A DNA stretch of 64,000 nt from Ophiodon elongatus (GCA_016806645.1 JACSYO010000503.1:1784501-1848500), one strand, 5' to 3'; positions 1 through 14,000 are shown, counted from the stretch's first letter. Numbers and translations: made by a program. Notes: generated by a model from the letters alone, not told the origin.

Positions 1-2961
1 GTGACCCATGCATGATCATGCTTCAAGCCTAGGACTCGCAAATGTATCTCCCCTTTGCAAGCGACAATCATTTTGTGAAAGTCGACGCTGTCATCATTTG
101 TAATCTGCAAACTTTTTGTGAAACGTCCCCGAAACAACAAGCTCCCACACCAATCAAGCTTTCCACTAGCATTTTTCTGTTTGTATACTATGTATACAAT
201 ATTAATTTGTGATGCACTGTTGGTATTGTCTTGATTCAGGCTTTTATTTAATTAGTTGTAGCCACAATTACAGTGTAGGTGGGACTAAGACTGTTTCTTC
301 AGTGACACAAATATTGAGTCAGTTTGATTCCTATGAATGGGACAAAGAGCCAAATTGGGCTCAAAAGACACATTTCATAATTAAAATGAAATCAAGAATG
401 CACTTTAAAGGAAGCACATTACATTTGTGTGAGTATTTTTGGAAGATTGGATTCACAACAATATTTAGAATCTTAGTGTTAGCCATAAATGCCGTAAATC
501 TTCTAACAAAGACAGCTGATAATGTCAAGGCAACACTTTCTTCATAGATTATTTCCAGGAATAGCTTCCATTTCTTTTATGTGACTGAGTCCATGAACAG
601 GGAGTGGACAAAATAGCATGAATGTCTGGTTATACAACAAATTCCCCAGAAATAAACAGTACCCTTGTCGAGCTCATTTCTATTTTTTATCATCCAAGTC
701 TGTTCTCAGCATGTAATTTGGTGTATTGTTGTGCTTGGATCACATTACATTGTAATATGTTCCAAATGATTTTGTCCCCACTCTGTAATTGGACAGGAAT
801 GAAAACACTGATGAATGAAAGATAAAAAAACGAGATTTGCTATGTTTGCTTTGATTGCTTGTTTCTCTCTGTGAGTGTTGTTTTTCATCCTAATCAAGAG
901 TAAAAAATAGCTTTTTATGAAACAGAAAAAAAAAAAAAACCCAGCTCTGATATCTGTAACCATGCCGACTCTAGAGAGGTGAACCTGAACCGTTGACAGT
1001 AACTTAAAAAACAACCCACCAGTATTACCCTTTAAAAAAAAGAGTCTGTGCTTTAAGCTCAGTGATCCATGACGTGATGTGACATGACATTCTCTCTGGC
1101 TCCCAAATAAAAGCTCCTCAGTGTTTTCTTACAGGTCAGTCCACACTTAGATAATCCACTTCCAGAGGAGGTCCACCTTCTCCCGTCTCTCGCCCTCTGT
1201 GGTTTCCTTTGGAGCGGAGGAAAACTACTAACTAAGCCCAGGAGGCTCTTTGACAGCAACCGCAGCCACTTCTTTTCAAATCAGGCGTCCTAATTAGTGC
1301 CTTTAAGTGAATGCAGATCCTTATGCGCGGCGCCATATGCAGGACTGAATATTCATGCGGGCACTGAGCTGGCTGTCCCCTCTCCGGCCCGAACGCAGCG
1401 TTTCTCGTGCCCTCATTATTCTGACACGCTGACAAAGAGCAACAAGGCAAAGAACAAGGAGGAGAGAGCAAAGTCAGTCTCTGGCAAAAGTTCACTCCGA
1501 ACTTCACGACACTGGGAAAAACAACAAGCGTTTAACTCGATTCCTGTGTGTGGAATGTGTTCGCTGAAAGACTAAGTGGAGCTTTTCATGTTTCAGCTCA
1601 TTATGTACAAGTTGTGAATATTTGACATTACTGCTGAGGTGGATTTTCTATCCTCGGGGCCTGGGAAATACAGCTTCCTGACTTTCAAATCAAAATAAAG
1701 AAGTCACTTAAGTAACGGTGACAGTGTAATTCATCCAGTACCTGTGTCTGCTATTAATCACAAGACTGCATCCTATCCAAAAACGTCATCATAGTTTCAA
1801 TTAGGGACAGATTTTTTGCCACAATGAGCAAACATGTGCGGTCTAAAAAAAAGAATTGTGAATTTAGTTGTTTATTGTAGGTTAATTGATGGATAACGGA
1901 GGATAATTTTACCATTTGGATCTGATTGAATTTGTACTTTTGTCCTTCTTATGGGTAACGATAAAATCGTTCACACAAGCTTTATAGCTGGGATCTGGAA
2001 ATGTAGCGACATTGCTAACAAGATGTCCGAAAGGGTAGAAGCCTGTGTCCATATACTTATTTTCTTTTCTGAGCATCGCATTTTTTTTCAATTATTCCCA
2101 ATGAAGTGAGAGCATATGTGGTCGCATGTGGCTTGTCGCCTTTTCTAGAGCGCTTCTCTTTCACAGGTTGTAGTGTAACACTACAGCAACATACAGCTAC
2201 ATTACTGTAACCTGATGACTGTTAAGTATAATTCCACTATAATTCACTGTAAAAATGTCACTGTAACTTGCAATGAAAGTAAAGCAACCAGTAGCCATAT
2301 TTTAGCCAGTATTTATTATTCCCGACGTGACGACTTCCTGGTTCATCTCTGATGCACGTGTAGTTGTTCACACACAATTCTTTCTGTGGAATGAGGGATT
2401 TTTTAAGCAACATTCCCAGTGCGCTCACTTTGACTTGCAAAAGACAAGGGCTTTAAGTAATCTGGTTTGAATGTCGGGCTTTATTACGACCTGCCTGATT
2501 GTTCGGGTTTCTAGACTTTTTGAAAACGCTGCTGACCCCGTTTTAGTTTGAAAACTCCACGGCTGCATTTCCGTCTGGACGGGGGCGGAAACGTAGACTT
2601 TTACAGACGGCTTCGCAGACACCCACTTAGTGCGGATGTAGACTAAGAGAAATGTCCCTGATTACCAGGCTGATAAGATAACATCATCCTCATAAATGAA
2701 TTCCGCTATGTCACACTTCTCTTTATTATCGGGCCAATAATGAGACGCTGCTCCTCTCCTGACACCATTATCACAAAAGAGGGCACAGCATATGACAGGC
2801 ATTTTAATTGGTAGCCTGCTCAGGAAGTAAAGTGTGTTATTTGGTGGAATAGCTGCGGTTTGCACTTTCTCTTGCAAACTGTGAACGTTCGTTTCAGGAG
2901 TCAGAATGGCAGCGTCAACAGAACAGCGGTGTCACGGCGAGTCACGGAGAAGCGGCGGTAA

Positions 2962-2964
<3 letters not shown>
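1..2964. other. gene-free; unique DNA with regulatory-looking blocks
   Basis: No exon is supported. Two blocks have the even composition and dense transcription-factor-like words of conserved non-coding DNA: 1250-1460 (ctaattag, aatattcatg) and 2650-2880 (gataagataac, ccattatcac, tttaattgg). Conservation was not testable. Confidence 0.4.

Positions 2965-2998
<34 letters not shown>
2965..2998. repeat. (GT)n microsatellite
   Basis: A pure GT tract. Confidence 0.95.
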
Positions 2999-2999
<1 letters not shown>

Positions 3000-3216
3000 G
3001 GTAAATGTAGAGTCAGAAATGATTCGGTGAGTGCCTCTACTGGAGGAGGAATGTGAGGTGAAGAATGAAGAGCGGAGCAGCTCCAGCGTTGACAGCGCTG
3101 CCTGTCCTTCACCTCGCTGCTCCGCTCAGGCTTCAACACCTCCTGCAGCCTCTCTCGCTTGGACGCGCTCCAAGTGCCGCCAAGGTCAGGAGAGCACTGT
3201 CATTCAACACCCCCTC
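2999..3216. other. GC-rich segment between GT tracts
   Basis: CpG-containing, with an inverted pair gagcggagcag/ctgctccgctc. One + frame is open (from MPLLEEECEV) and reaches a donor-like caag|gtcagg at about 3185. It could be a promoter or first exon, but nothing downstream supports a gene. Confidence 0.25.
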
Positions 3217-3298
3217 TGTGTGTGCGCGCGTGTGTGTGCGTGTGTGTGTGTGCGTGTGCGTGTGCGTGTGCGCGTGCGCGCGTGTGTGTGTGTGTGTG
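3217..3298. repeat. alternating purine-pyrimidine GT/GC tract
   Basis: About 80 bp of almost perfect (GT)/(GC) alternation, a classic Z-DNA-prone sequence. Confidence 0.9.
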
Positions 3299-6200
3299 AG
3301 ATGTTGGGGAGCGGAGGGGTGAGGGCAGGGGGTACGGACATGTGTGCAAGAGTAAACACAAGCCTAGACGTGTGTGTTTGTGTATTAGTTGCTGTGGTAA
3401 CTGCAACAGACAGTAACAATGGCAACGGTGGTGGAGTTTATTTCTCCAAGCTGTGTTTGTGTGTGTTTGTGTGTGTGCGTGTGTGTAAGAATCCCGTTGG
3501 AATATCCAACGGCTCTGACAGTCCCACAACAGATCTGGATCATCCATGTGTCAAAACACCATGCCAGTTGTTTTGAGCAACAGCCTTCTTGACATTCAAA
3601 TAAAAATACCAAACATTCTGCACTGGATTATTTAGAATGATGAAATAAACTCTGCAGCAAAAAAAAAAGAGCTCACTGATTGTTTTGCTTTCGAAAGTAT
3701 CGAGAAAACATTGTGATTGTGATTCTGTGCATAAACAAAGTACGTATTTGTTGGTGTGTTTGCGGATTACGACCAACTGAAACCCCTCCGCTCTCTCCTC
3801 CCTTTCCAAGACTGCGGTAATGCGAGCAGTTGAGTGCAAAACCCGCGGTAACGGCGTTCGCCTCACTCGGAGGCCACCCTCACCTCACTCTACTTTAGGA
3901 GCAACGGATGTCAGAAAAGAAGACGATGCTTCTGAGATGAACAAGACAAGGTGCTCGGCTGACGGTAATCAAAAGAAAATATGGCGAAGTAGAGCTGTAC
4001 CGAATAGTTTGATGCTTCACTCAAAATATTGCCATTGAAGGTCATCATTAATAACTTAGTCATCTCAGTCTGTCTGTAATTTCATTCGTTGTCAGTCCAA
4101 AAATCCCAAATGTATTTAAAAAAGATGGATGTAATCATTTCCATGATGGAAATATTTAGCTTGAATCCATATTTGTTGGGATTTCGCCTTTCAAAAACAA
4201 CATTTCCACTGCGGCCAAACACTGTTTACGTGGCAGTCTCGCAACAATCTAACAGCACCATAAATTACATTTACATAACCATAATAACACAAAATCACAT
4301 TTGCCCATTTTTTTCAGGGTAACAATGTCATATAATATGACGCCAGAAAGTCAAAGCTCCATTTGAAAATTGCTCAGTCAAAGCTTCAAATGCAAGAAAA
4401 AGACATTCAGTGCAGCTGTATGACGAAGCCTTTGCTTGCTCTTGGATTCACAGTGAATGTGGTGGGAGATGAGGAGAGACCAGTGTGTATTATGTTTTAT
4501 GTCTGAAACCTCAGAATGAGACCCAACAATTTAAGAAGAACATTTAACGAGCCGTAACAGCAATAAAAAAGTGGTTTGATAAAGTTAATAGCGGGGAAGC
4601 TGTGTGTTTTATTTGCACGTCTGAAATGACTGAAATACAAGTAAAAGGAATGTTCATGATCTGATGTTTTTTTTCAATACACAAGTTAAACTATTATGTT
4701 GGGGTAGGGGAATAATAAGTCTTTCTGCTAATAGATGCTCCAAAATGTGTCATACAGGCCGACAAACACCAGAAACAAATTAATGTCTATATCTGCTCCT
4801 TTCAAGGAGGCATTTGAGTCTCAACCATAATGAAACCCAGGTTTTAAGACTATGACATTTTATATTGTCTGACAAATTGCTGATAATCAACACAGCGTTG
4901 CCCTTCTGTTTGTCTCGAGACCATTTCACTCTAATACTAATCCTAACCCAGAACGCACTGAATATGAAGACATTCATTGTAAAGCTATAAATTAAATGCA
5001 CTTTGAAACTAAATCTAGTCGGACTTTTACTCCCACTGTACGTCTTTCTGTCTGTGAGTCCATGCGTCCCGGAGAAGAAGCTTCCTACTGTCGAGGGATC
5101 ATCCTGCCAGCTGAAAACCAAGTCTCTTTTCTTCGTCTCCGTCTCCATCCCCGTCTCCACCATAAACTGTCTGCCGTCTGCAGTGAGAGTGTGAGGAGAC
5201 AGTGGTTTGGCAGAGAGGAATAATCCCTCTGATGCCGGTCATCCCGCTCTCCTCCCCTCCTGTCATCACACTGGAGGGTCTCACCTCCCCTGTCTCCTGG
5301 CTCTTGATACTTCTCTCTTTACTTTTAACTTCATCTTCTCTGTTTGATTGCCACTCATTCATGTCCACTTCACTGCACTGGGTGCCACTAGTCGATCGCT
5401 CCGCTGAAAACAATGGACTCTCTTTAGACAGACTGTTATTCTGCTGTTTATTTCATGCTCAGTAAGTGACCCTCTTTACATCTCTGGAGCTTTTTAATTC
5501 AGAGTGAGAGATGATGTGGACGCCGATCATCCAGGCGCCCATCGCTCATTTCCTCCTCTCTCAAATTTCCTCTCCAATGTGCCTGAGAAGTCCGTCTGAC
5601 CTCCCTCTCTGTCTTTCTCGCTCTCATTATCTGTCTCTTTTTTTTTTATTCCTGGCCCTATACAGCGAACTTCTGCCCCTGCGGTGGTTTTTACAATCTG
5701 ATTCAGTAATGAGAGGAAATCAGAGTTTATCTGCTTCAGAGACACATGAGCGAGAGAAGAGTCAAACTCCTGCGACCCCGGGTAGGAAAACAAAGCATAT
5801 TTTAGCCATTTCTTGCGGGCTGCAGACAGATAACCACTAATGAACACATGGATCGCTCTGTGGTTAAGCTCTGCTGCTTCCATGCAGAGACACATTAAAC
5901 TCAAATTAGTGTTTCTATCAGTTGAGGCGAGAAAGCAGTGAAGGCCCAGTTTTGTGCTTTACTTCATTTGAGTCCACCATCGACTGCAGGCTCAGCATTG
6001 CATCTCACATCCCCGCCCAGGTAGTCGGCCAGTGTCGGCTGACCATCTGCACAATCAGTCGCGTTTCACCCCCAGATTGGAGTACTTGAGGCATCTTTGG
6101 GCTGGTGTCAGATTCCAAAATTGGGTCAATGTACCATAGCCAATTCTGACATAGTTGATCATGATGTTGATATTAAGGCTCATTGTTTAGCCCATAGGCA

Positions 6201-6837
6201 ACCTCAGCTTAATCAATGGCACAGTAGCAATAAGTGAGCAAGACCGTTTTTGGAACTATTGAATTGCCTTCTTATCTAAATGTCAAATGGTAAAATTTCA
6301 CAGCCAGTGGCAGATATTGTGTGGTAGTTTGGTTGATTTTATTCCCTCACCTGCAATCCGCGAGGACCCGCCCTACTCTGCCTTTGATTGGCTCGTACTC
6401 GTTGCGTTTTTTTTGCAGATCATTTTTTTGGGGGATTTGATTGTTCGATAGTTTGTAGGGTTAATGATTTCAACTCATATGTGGATGTTTTTATAAGGAC
6501 GACAGCCTTCTTGTATATTGTTCTCATTTACATGTATGATTACAACGTTCTGATTATTGGTAAAAATGTTGCTGTGGCATCAGGTTCCAGAGTGAATGAA
6601 GAAGGAAATTGCGGAATTTGTTTTTTATCGTAATGGATGACATGGAGGATAAGAACCCTTCAAGTATTTTCCCTCTTGTTTTCGTGAGGGGAGACAAATA
6701 AATTGAGGGTCACATGCCTGAAGAAGTTGCAGTGGCTGAATGCTTCAAATCTACTGAGCTCTCGGAGGGTTAAGGGTCTTTCAGTATTTATAGGTAGCTA
6801 TCAAGACATATGAGTTGGCTCTGGGTATAGTAAACCA
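3299..6837. other. gene-free; unique DNA
   Basis: No exon is supported. The stretches 5500-5540 and 5690-5830 look like non-coding regulatory DNA. A 26-nt stretch near 3855-3885 (cgcctcactcggaggccacc) recurs at 15568-15594 with few changes, marking a dispersed repeat. Confidence 0.4.
3451..3487. repeat. interrupted GT repeat
   Basis: gtgtttgt units merging into (GT)n. Confidence 0.8.
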
Positions 6838-7275
6838 GCTGCGCCCTTTCCATTGGTACCATCCATGAGGTTCTAGGACCTTGGGAAGTACTAGTTCTAG
6901 AATTTATTCCCCATTTCAAAATGGGCAAATATTTGAATAACTTTGTCTGTGAAGGTGCTAGGGTTAGGGTTAAGGGTTAAGGGTTAGGGTTAGGATAGGG
7001 GATGAAAACCACGTTCGAAGTGGTCTTGGGTCGAATAACATTTTCTGTGAATGTTATAGAGACTTGAAAGTTGTTTCTGTGAATAGTAGGCGCTTTCCAT
7101 TGGTACCATCCGCGAGGTTCTAGGACATTGGAAAGTACTACTTCTAGAATTTAGGCCGTTTTCAAAGTGGTCTTGGGTCGAATAACTTTCCTTGTGAAGG
7201 TCGTAGAGACTTGGAAGTCTTTTCCGTATGTACTAAACTGCCCACGGGCTTTCCATTGGTACCATCATATCGTGG
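6838..7275. repeat. tandem repeat array containing a telomere-like tract
   Basis: The motif ctttccattggtaccatc occurs at about 6846, 7091 and 7249, and aagtggtcttgggtcgaata occurs at about 7018 and 7160. So a ~245-bp unit and shorter derivatives are arrayed directly. Between the first two lies a TTAGGG-like stretch. Confidence 0.85.
6958..6997. repeat. interstitial TTAGGG-like tract
   Basis: Five near-consecutive ttaggg/ttaaggg units. They are part of the surrounding repeat and too short and imperfect to be a telomere. Confidence 0.8.
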
Positions 7276-10200
7276 TGATGTGTGATAGTGATAACACTAA
7301 ACCCAACCCGCACACTGCATAGATGCTTACAAAAATACTTTTTATGCTTTTACGTCTATTTATGATTTTTTTGGGAGTGTCTTTCTTCAGTGTGCGTTTT
7401 CTGCCTGTGTATGTTGGGATGTGCGTGCACAACCTGATGAAGCATGTGTTTTTATAAAGAAGAAATTTATGTAGATATTAAGTCAGATTTTAGACTTTTA
7501 ACTTATGATTATGATTTTTTTTACATCACACTACACCACAGTAGCTTTATGCCCTGTGCTTTACTTACTATCACTGTCGGTAACTAAAATAATGGAGAAC
7601 ATAAATCGTAAATATGCAGGATAAATGTTAAATGTAATTGGAAGACTACCTTCACTGTCACTGTTGCACTCGTGTCATTTGTAGAAAATGTCCCCAGTCT
7701 GTAATTCAATTTCATGCACTGAGAATCACATATGTGGTATAAGTTTCTGTTACGAAGAAATGAAGGGATTGAAGTGGCTTTCAAAATCTGAACAACAAGA
7801 GGTTATATTTGCATAAATATTCATGACCACACAGCAATACGACCCCTGACTTTCACCTGACCCCCTTCACTCCACTTCTCTTCAGATGGCTTGACTTAAT
7901 TTGTGTTTTCATGATTGCTTTCATTGACCGTTTCCATATTCCTCCCTGGAGTGTATTTCTTTTGTCACACGATCTTTCATTGCACAATTTAGAACTTTTC
8001 ACCCGCAGAGCCACCTTAAAGACCTAGTGACCATGAACTGATTTCAACAACAATGAATGCGTAACCCACAAATACTTGTACAGAAATTCAGCTTTTGTCA
8101 GTTCACAAAAGGAACCAATAAAGGGACAAATGGAGGATATCAGTTTGGCGTGGGTGTTGAAATACTCTCCATGTGGTGCCCAATGCAATTTGATTAATGG
8201 AATAACTCAATCCATGTATTTACTAGCACAAATAAAGAACGCCGTCATTCTTAATATTCCCAATTTCATGCGCTCTTGCATAATGTGATTATTGAGTGAA
8301 TGCATATGTGTCGCCCTTAAGTGGCTGCACTCAAAGCCCCTGCTGTTATAAATTACAGCTATATTACTCCCGTGATATTTCCGTTCCCTGCGTGCAGCTC
8401 CCACATTATTATTTCTTGAGAACGAAGCCATGACGACTGGATGTAAACAAAGGCAATAACTGCAAAAATTAACATCTCAGGGCCCGTTAAGCAAATGCAG
8501 TAACTCGTGAAATCTCTGAGGAACAGGTTTACTGGCTGTGTGTAAAAAATGTCCAAACAGACAGTAAACGCAGCACAGTTTGCAGTGTGTCTCATCCCAA
8601 ATGTGTATTATTACAGTGAATATGACCTGAAAACAGATAGATGAGAGTTCTTAAAACACAATTTTGCTATTTATCTACCCATCCATCCATCCATCCATCC
8701 ATCTGCTGTTTTGACAAGTGTCAGCTGAGTTGAGTACACTGATGGGCATTTCCATGGATATGACCTGGGGAAGAGGTTAGGAAATCAATGTATGGAATAC
8801 CTCAGGAGAGCCGACGGGAACATGAAGCTCAAATATTGCTTTTGTATTTCCAACATGATGACATTTGAGGACTGTATGTGAGTTCAAAGAGCAGCTCTAT
8901 TCTTAACCGGACTCACTCTCTCATTTCTGTTCCACACACAGCTGTAGTGTTCTTGTTTTCAACATGTAGAGAAAGGTATTTCTCAATGACATCATATCCT
9001 GTTTAGTTTATAAATGCTCTTATTCATTTTCAAGTAATATTTGTATTTGGTTTCTGTGTTATTTATTATGTGTATCTATATACAGAATTTGTGATAACTG
9101 TCTCAACAGTTGAGACAGTTATATTGTATTTATATTTATGTATTTATATATGTATTTACTAATTATCAGTCTCTAATATCTACTGTTATATTCATGAAAC
9201 TATTTGTCCATGTTTTAGTTCTCTTTTCTGGTCTGCCACTATTAATTGTGTTAATTAGCTCTTGCTGCTGTTTGCCGTTAGCGCTAACTCAACACTTCCT
9301 GCATCTGTTTCTTCATCGGTTTTCGGGAGAATATTTCCCGACTGAATACTTCCCGACTGAATCTTGTTAGTGTTTGTTTGTGTTGTGTTGTGTTTTTTTT
9401 TGTTTTTGTTTTTTGTTTGTATCTCACCAAATCTATTTTTGTTTGTTTGTGAATGAAGTGGCACAAATATGTTTTTTTGGCTTTTCTTTGGATTTTGCTT
9501 GAAGGTGCTAAACTCCACATTGAGAGCGTATTTATGATTGAGGGATTGACTCCACACAGCTCTTAACATGGCAACGGGCGAGCCGGTGGCTGGCAGCTAA
9601 CTGTGCTAACAACACAAACTGTCCAAACAACAGCCTGTCAGAGTGCTGACAGAGCTAACCGTGTTACCTGGGGCGGGAACTGGAGGATGGACAGAATGTT
9701 GTACATTTGATTTGTACCATATTTCAGCAGATTGCTGTTTATAGTACATTACATACAATGTCTTTTTTTTCTGTGAATCACATGCTGTGTTCTTGTGCAA
9801 CACAAAGGTCATGAGTGTAGGTAGTCGGTTGACACAACACTTGGACATTACAGACGGGGATTTGCATTGTTGAGTTTAGGCAACAACATCACTTTGGTCG
9901 ATGTGAATAAAGTTGACTCAATGTGTTTCATCTTTGAAGTCACTGTTGAATTTTTTCAATAGGTTACCAAGACCGTGTTATTCACGCTGGCACATGCAGA
10001 TGCTGCATTGCAAGAGCAGATATTGCAGATAACGCAATTGAAATACAGCGAACACTTATATTCACATCGCATAATTCGATATGAACATATTGCGACATGG
10101 CAGATACGTTCATTAAAACCACATCCTCATTATTTGTTATGAAAAAAAGAGATAATTCGTGCAGAATTACGTTCCAAATACGTCCAAACGTATATATTTC

Positions 10201-11038
10201 TGCAAATTAGTTGTATAAAAATTGAATTTCTGTTGTTAATTCTATTTCATGTCTATCCGCCCTGAAAGATGGTTCCCTCCTCTGTTGCTTCCTTTTCTCG
10301 TCCCTTTTAGAGGTCTTTTGGCCCACAACTATTCATACAAAGGACTTATAAATAAATGCAAAGCAGAAAATGTAGATATCAATGCGTTACCCAATCTATT
10401 ATTGATCGAGGTGGGGAAAAGTATCCACAGCCTCAGGACAGATTCCAGATCGCTGCCCCTTGATGACATGACACCTGTCCAATTTGATAGTCGGTTCCTG
10501 CATGGTTCAGAGCAATGTTTTTCTATGAGAGTGTCTGTGCAACTTCTTCTTCTTCCTCCTCCACCTCCTTAATGTCATTCATTGCCTGATTTTCAGCATG
10601 AGAGGTAAGCCCAGTGGACTGGGGAGCAGTCGACCACTGAATCGGCTTTAAACAACAATATCCTGTTCATCACAAGCCCTGTGCAGCCCCCTTCCCAGCT
10701 GTCAACACATCATCCAGAGAGAATGAATAAATAAGTAATGGGGGAGGCGTGTTTGCACCGTAGGCTGAGATGTTTGCTGCCTTGACAAAGCCTTGGGGCA
10801 TCGGTGCAAACCCAACCTGCTCTGGACTTCCCCTAATCAGCCGCTGTCCATCAAGGCTTCCCCCGCTCTCTGCTGAGTCGGCCCATCCGGAGAATCGTCC
10901 TCCTCCTCCACTGCCGCCACTGCCGCCACCGCTATCTCCAAATATACACAAATTAGCTGTGTTAGCGAGGCATGCTCCAGGGCATCATTTAATTGGCAGA
11001 CACTGAATGACATCCTCCGCTCTGTTTCTTCATAAACT

Positions 11039-11041
<3 letters not shown>
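7276..11041. other. gene-free; unique DNA with candidate regulatory blocks
   Basis: No exon is supported. A (ccat)n tract lies at 8680-8703. The stretches 8280-8620 and 10690-11010 are even in composition with homeobox-like and AT-rich words and resemble conserved non-coding elements. Confidence 0.4.
9094..9122. repeat. perfect inverted repeat, 14-bp arms
   Basis: Arm ataactgtctcaac, one-base spacer, exact complement. Confidence 0.9.

Positions 11042-11078
<37 letters not shown>
11042..11078. repeat. (GA)n microsatellite
   Basis: A pure GA tract. Confidence 0.95.
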
Positions 11079-11081
<3 letters not shown>

Positions 11082-14000
11082 AGGCAGAGATTTTGGAAGT
11101 CACCTTGGCTAAAACCTGCTTGTCTCCCATCCGACACCATATAGTCCTGCATATTATTTTCATATATTTAGCATTTGCGCTCTGTTCAGCATTTCTGTTT
11201 ACTGCAACTACCCATAAGAAATGTGTACTGCATTCTCACTCATGCATTTCAAGGTTCAGTGTTCAGGCCTCCAGCTAGCTAGCACGTTACCATCTCTGAT
11301 TGACTCACTGATTGCATTGGCTCTAACGTAACATTTAGTGTGGCTATGTCAAGCAGAATACTTAAAACAGTGGCTTAAGTTTAGGATTTTTCCAATGACC
11401 CTTTAATGCTGGTAAAAGAAAACTCAGAGTGCCTTGGATGGTTTTCCGACTGCCAACTAATATAGAGGACTTCCTTAAATAAAGTAAGCTGGACAGGTGT
11501 TGGTTTTGATTTTGACAGTTGAAATGTATACAACGTGATCTTTTTACACAAGAAGTTGGGTTTCAATAATTTCACTTTTACAGTTTTGCTTATGTGTCTT
11601 TCAATTTTGTAATTTTTTTCAGGAGATTTTACAGCTTAAAAGGAGGAATGTTTTTTTTGGCATGTTTGCTTGACTGACTGGTATCCAAGCCCATAATAAT
11701 CAGCTACGGTACATACTGCCTTCTCCTTGTCACCCCAGGCTTAAAAAAACAGATAAAATAGCAGTACTGCGTGGAAAAAACAGAACAAAAGTGGATGATG
11801 TGAAACACGCACACAGGTCTATATTTTTCATACAATGTAACTTCTTGTTCCTTTCCAGTAGCTGAAGAAATTCTCACATAGTTTCACTATAATGACACAT
11901 ATACATTTTTTTTATGTATTCTTCTTGGCTACTTTAATCAACACAACACACCAAGCAGACACACAAGCTCTAATGTGATTCATTGTCATCTGTGACTGAT
12001 TTGCATAACACACTTCACTCGTGACATCACAGCTCTGCTTCATGCTGCCACTTGTTCCATCTGCACATGTTGGTATTTGCTTCTCTGAGCGATGAATGTA
12101 TTTGGTGCACATGGGCCTTACCTCTGTTTTGTTTGTGCAGGTTTGGGGGGGGGGGGAGTCTGCTGGGTATTATGTCCATGACAATGCACTAGCAACTCTT
12201 TCTGGTTGGCCAGGGCAACTGCAAGGATAGGGATGGGACATGGGAGCATTAACTTCTGGAGAAGCTCCTTACTTAGGTGAAACGAAGCCACTGGTGAAAT
12301 TGTGTCAGGGAGTTTGCGCATTTCTGTCTTCAGTTTTCACTGGACAAGAGTAGTGTTTGAAGAGAGAAGGATCCCCTGAACAAATTGCATTAAAATGCGG
12401 TTTAGGTGATCCGATTGCAGTTGGATGTAATTGACCACATGGAAGTACAGGTGTTAACCAGGTGTTATAAAAAAAAAAAAACGCATTGAGGACAAATCGT
12501 AATCCACTTGGCCAGAACACCTCCGGAGGTGGTGTCCACATTGAACACAAGAGTAGACGCAAATGTGTTTTCAATCCACATACAACGTCTACGTGGGCCG
12601 AAATATGTAATGTGAGGCTTGGTTGTTTGAGCTGAACAGAATGATTGTATCTCACTGGATCTCACTGTGGACAGATTAAACCATCAATCCAGATACAAAC
12701 TGGATACGACCCATTTTAATGCAAGGTGTAAAGGGGGTCCTTGAAGACCGCAGTCCATAGAGGAGCTGCAGAGGTTCATAAAGGTAGTTTGAAACCCTCC
12801 TTTTAAATTCCAGTCATCCAAGCTCTTTCTATCCTCCAATGTCACGGAAAGACGCTTGTTGACTGTGACCTGACTGTTGCCTACTTATGATCAACAAGTC
12901 ACAGCGTAGCCTAGCTTGCCACAGTTTAACAAATAACGCAACTTGGTCAGTGGCGCTATAACCTCCAAACTATGACGCTCTACGTACCCTAGTGTCAGGG
13001 TCTGCGTGTCAATATACGCCGATGACATGCTTAGTGTCTTTTCAGAGAAAACTTCCGTCACCACAAGTAGTTAAGCTTTGGTAAAAAAAACCAAAAAAAA
13101 ACACTTAGTTAAGTTTTCGGAAAAAAGTGTGGTTAACTTTAACTTGAGTGACTAACGATTCAGGTGACTACCAACTGACGTTATCCATCCACCCTGACCA
13201 TACACCTCTTATCTCGCACGTTATACTACGTCAGTTGCTCTGCCCATAATGCTGTGTGTGTGTGTGTTTCATACACACAATGTCATCCAATTAGCAAATA
13301 TCCAGCTGGGTTATTTGATACAATGGGAGGAAGAACGGGTTGGGAAGTGTCTTACATTTTGTGTCTGAAAACTGCAAGCTTGGTAGTCACTCCCTCGCTA
13401 GCTCAGCTTACTTGTATTTTGTGTTCTTTATTTACCGTTGCACAAGCTTTATCTCACAACTGTCAGGTGTTCTGGCTAATCTGGATTCAGTGTAGATTTA
13501 TGTATTGTCAGGAAACATCAGTGTAGGCACCGCCGATCTTTTTAAACGGGCACTGCAATGAAGGAGGATTAAGGGGATTCCACATGATATCAAACTGTCA
13601 ACCTCTGCTATTGGAAAAACAAAATGTAAAGAAAAAGAGGAAAAGAAGAGCACCAGGTGCACAACTACCATGATTCAGACTTTGTAATTCACCGACATGC
13701 CTGGACATAACTTGTATTTCTGTACAACTAAAGTGTAACCACCTGTCAAGCCTTGATGAGCTAATTAAGAGGCAGTTAGCTGATTGTGAGAGCCGCAGAA
13801 TTGATGTGAAGCCAGATCTGGGGATTGTGTGTGTGTGTGTATGTGTGTGTGTGTTGCTATTAGCCATTAAGGGTTTACGCTGGACTGACTTCACACAATG
13901 TGGCCGGGGACGGAGCTGTCCTTTACACACAGAGAGGAAAAGCCACATTAATGGAGGTGGAGGATTCCCATTCTCCCCGTCCTTCTACCCTTCTATCCCT

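Noticed and set aside
6958..6997. Chromosome end or fusion point
   Set aside because: Too short and imperfect, and embedded in a local tandem repeat.
10249..10572. 107-codon plus-strand ORF with a hydrophobic start
   Set aside because: No splice signals, no recognisable domain, and an end in low-complexity Leu/Pro codons.
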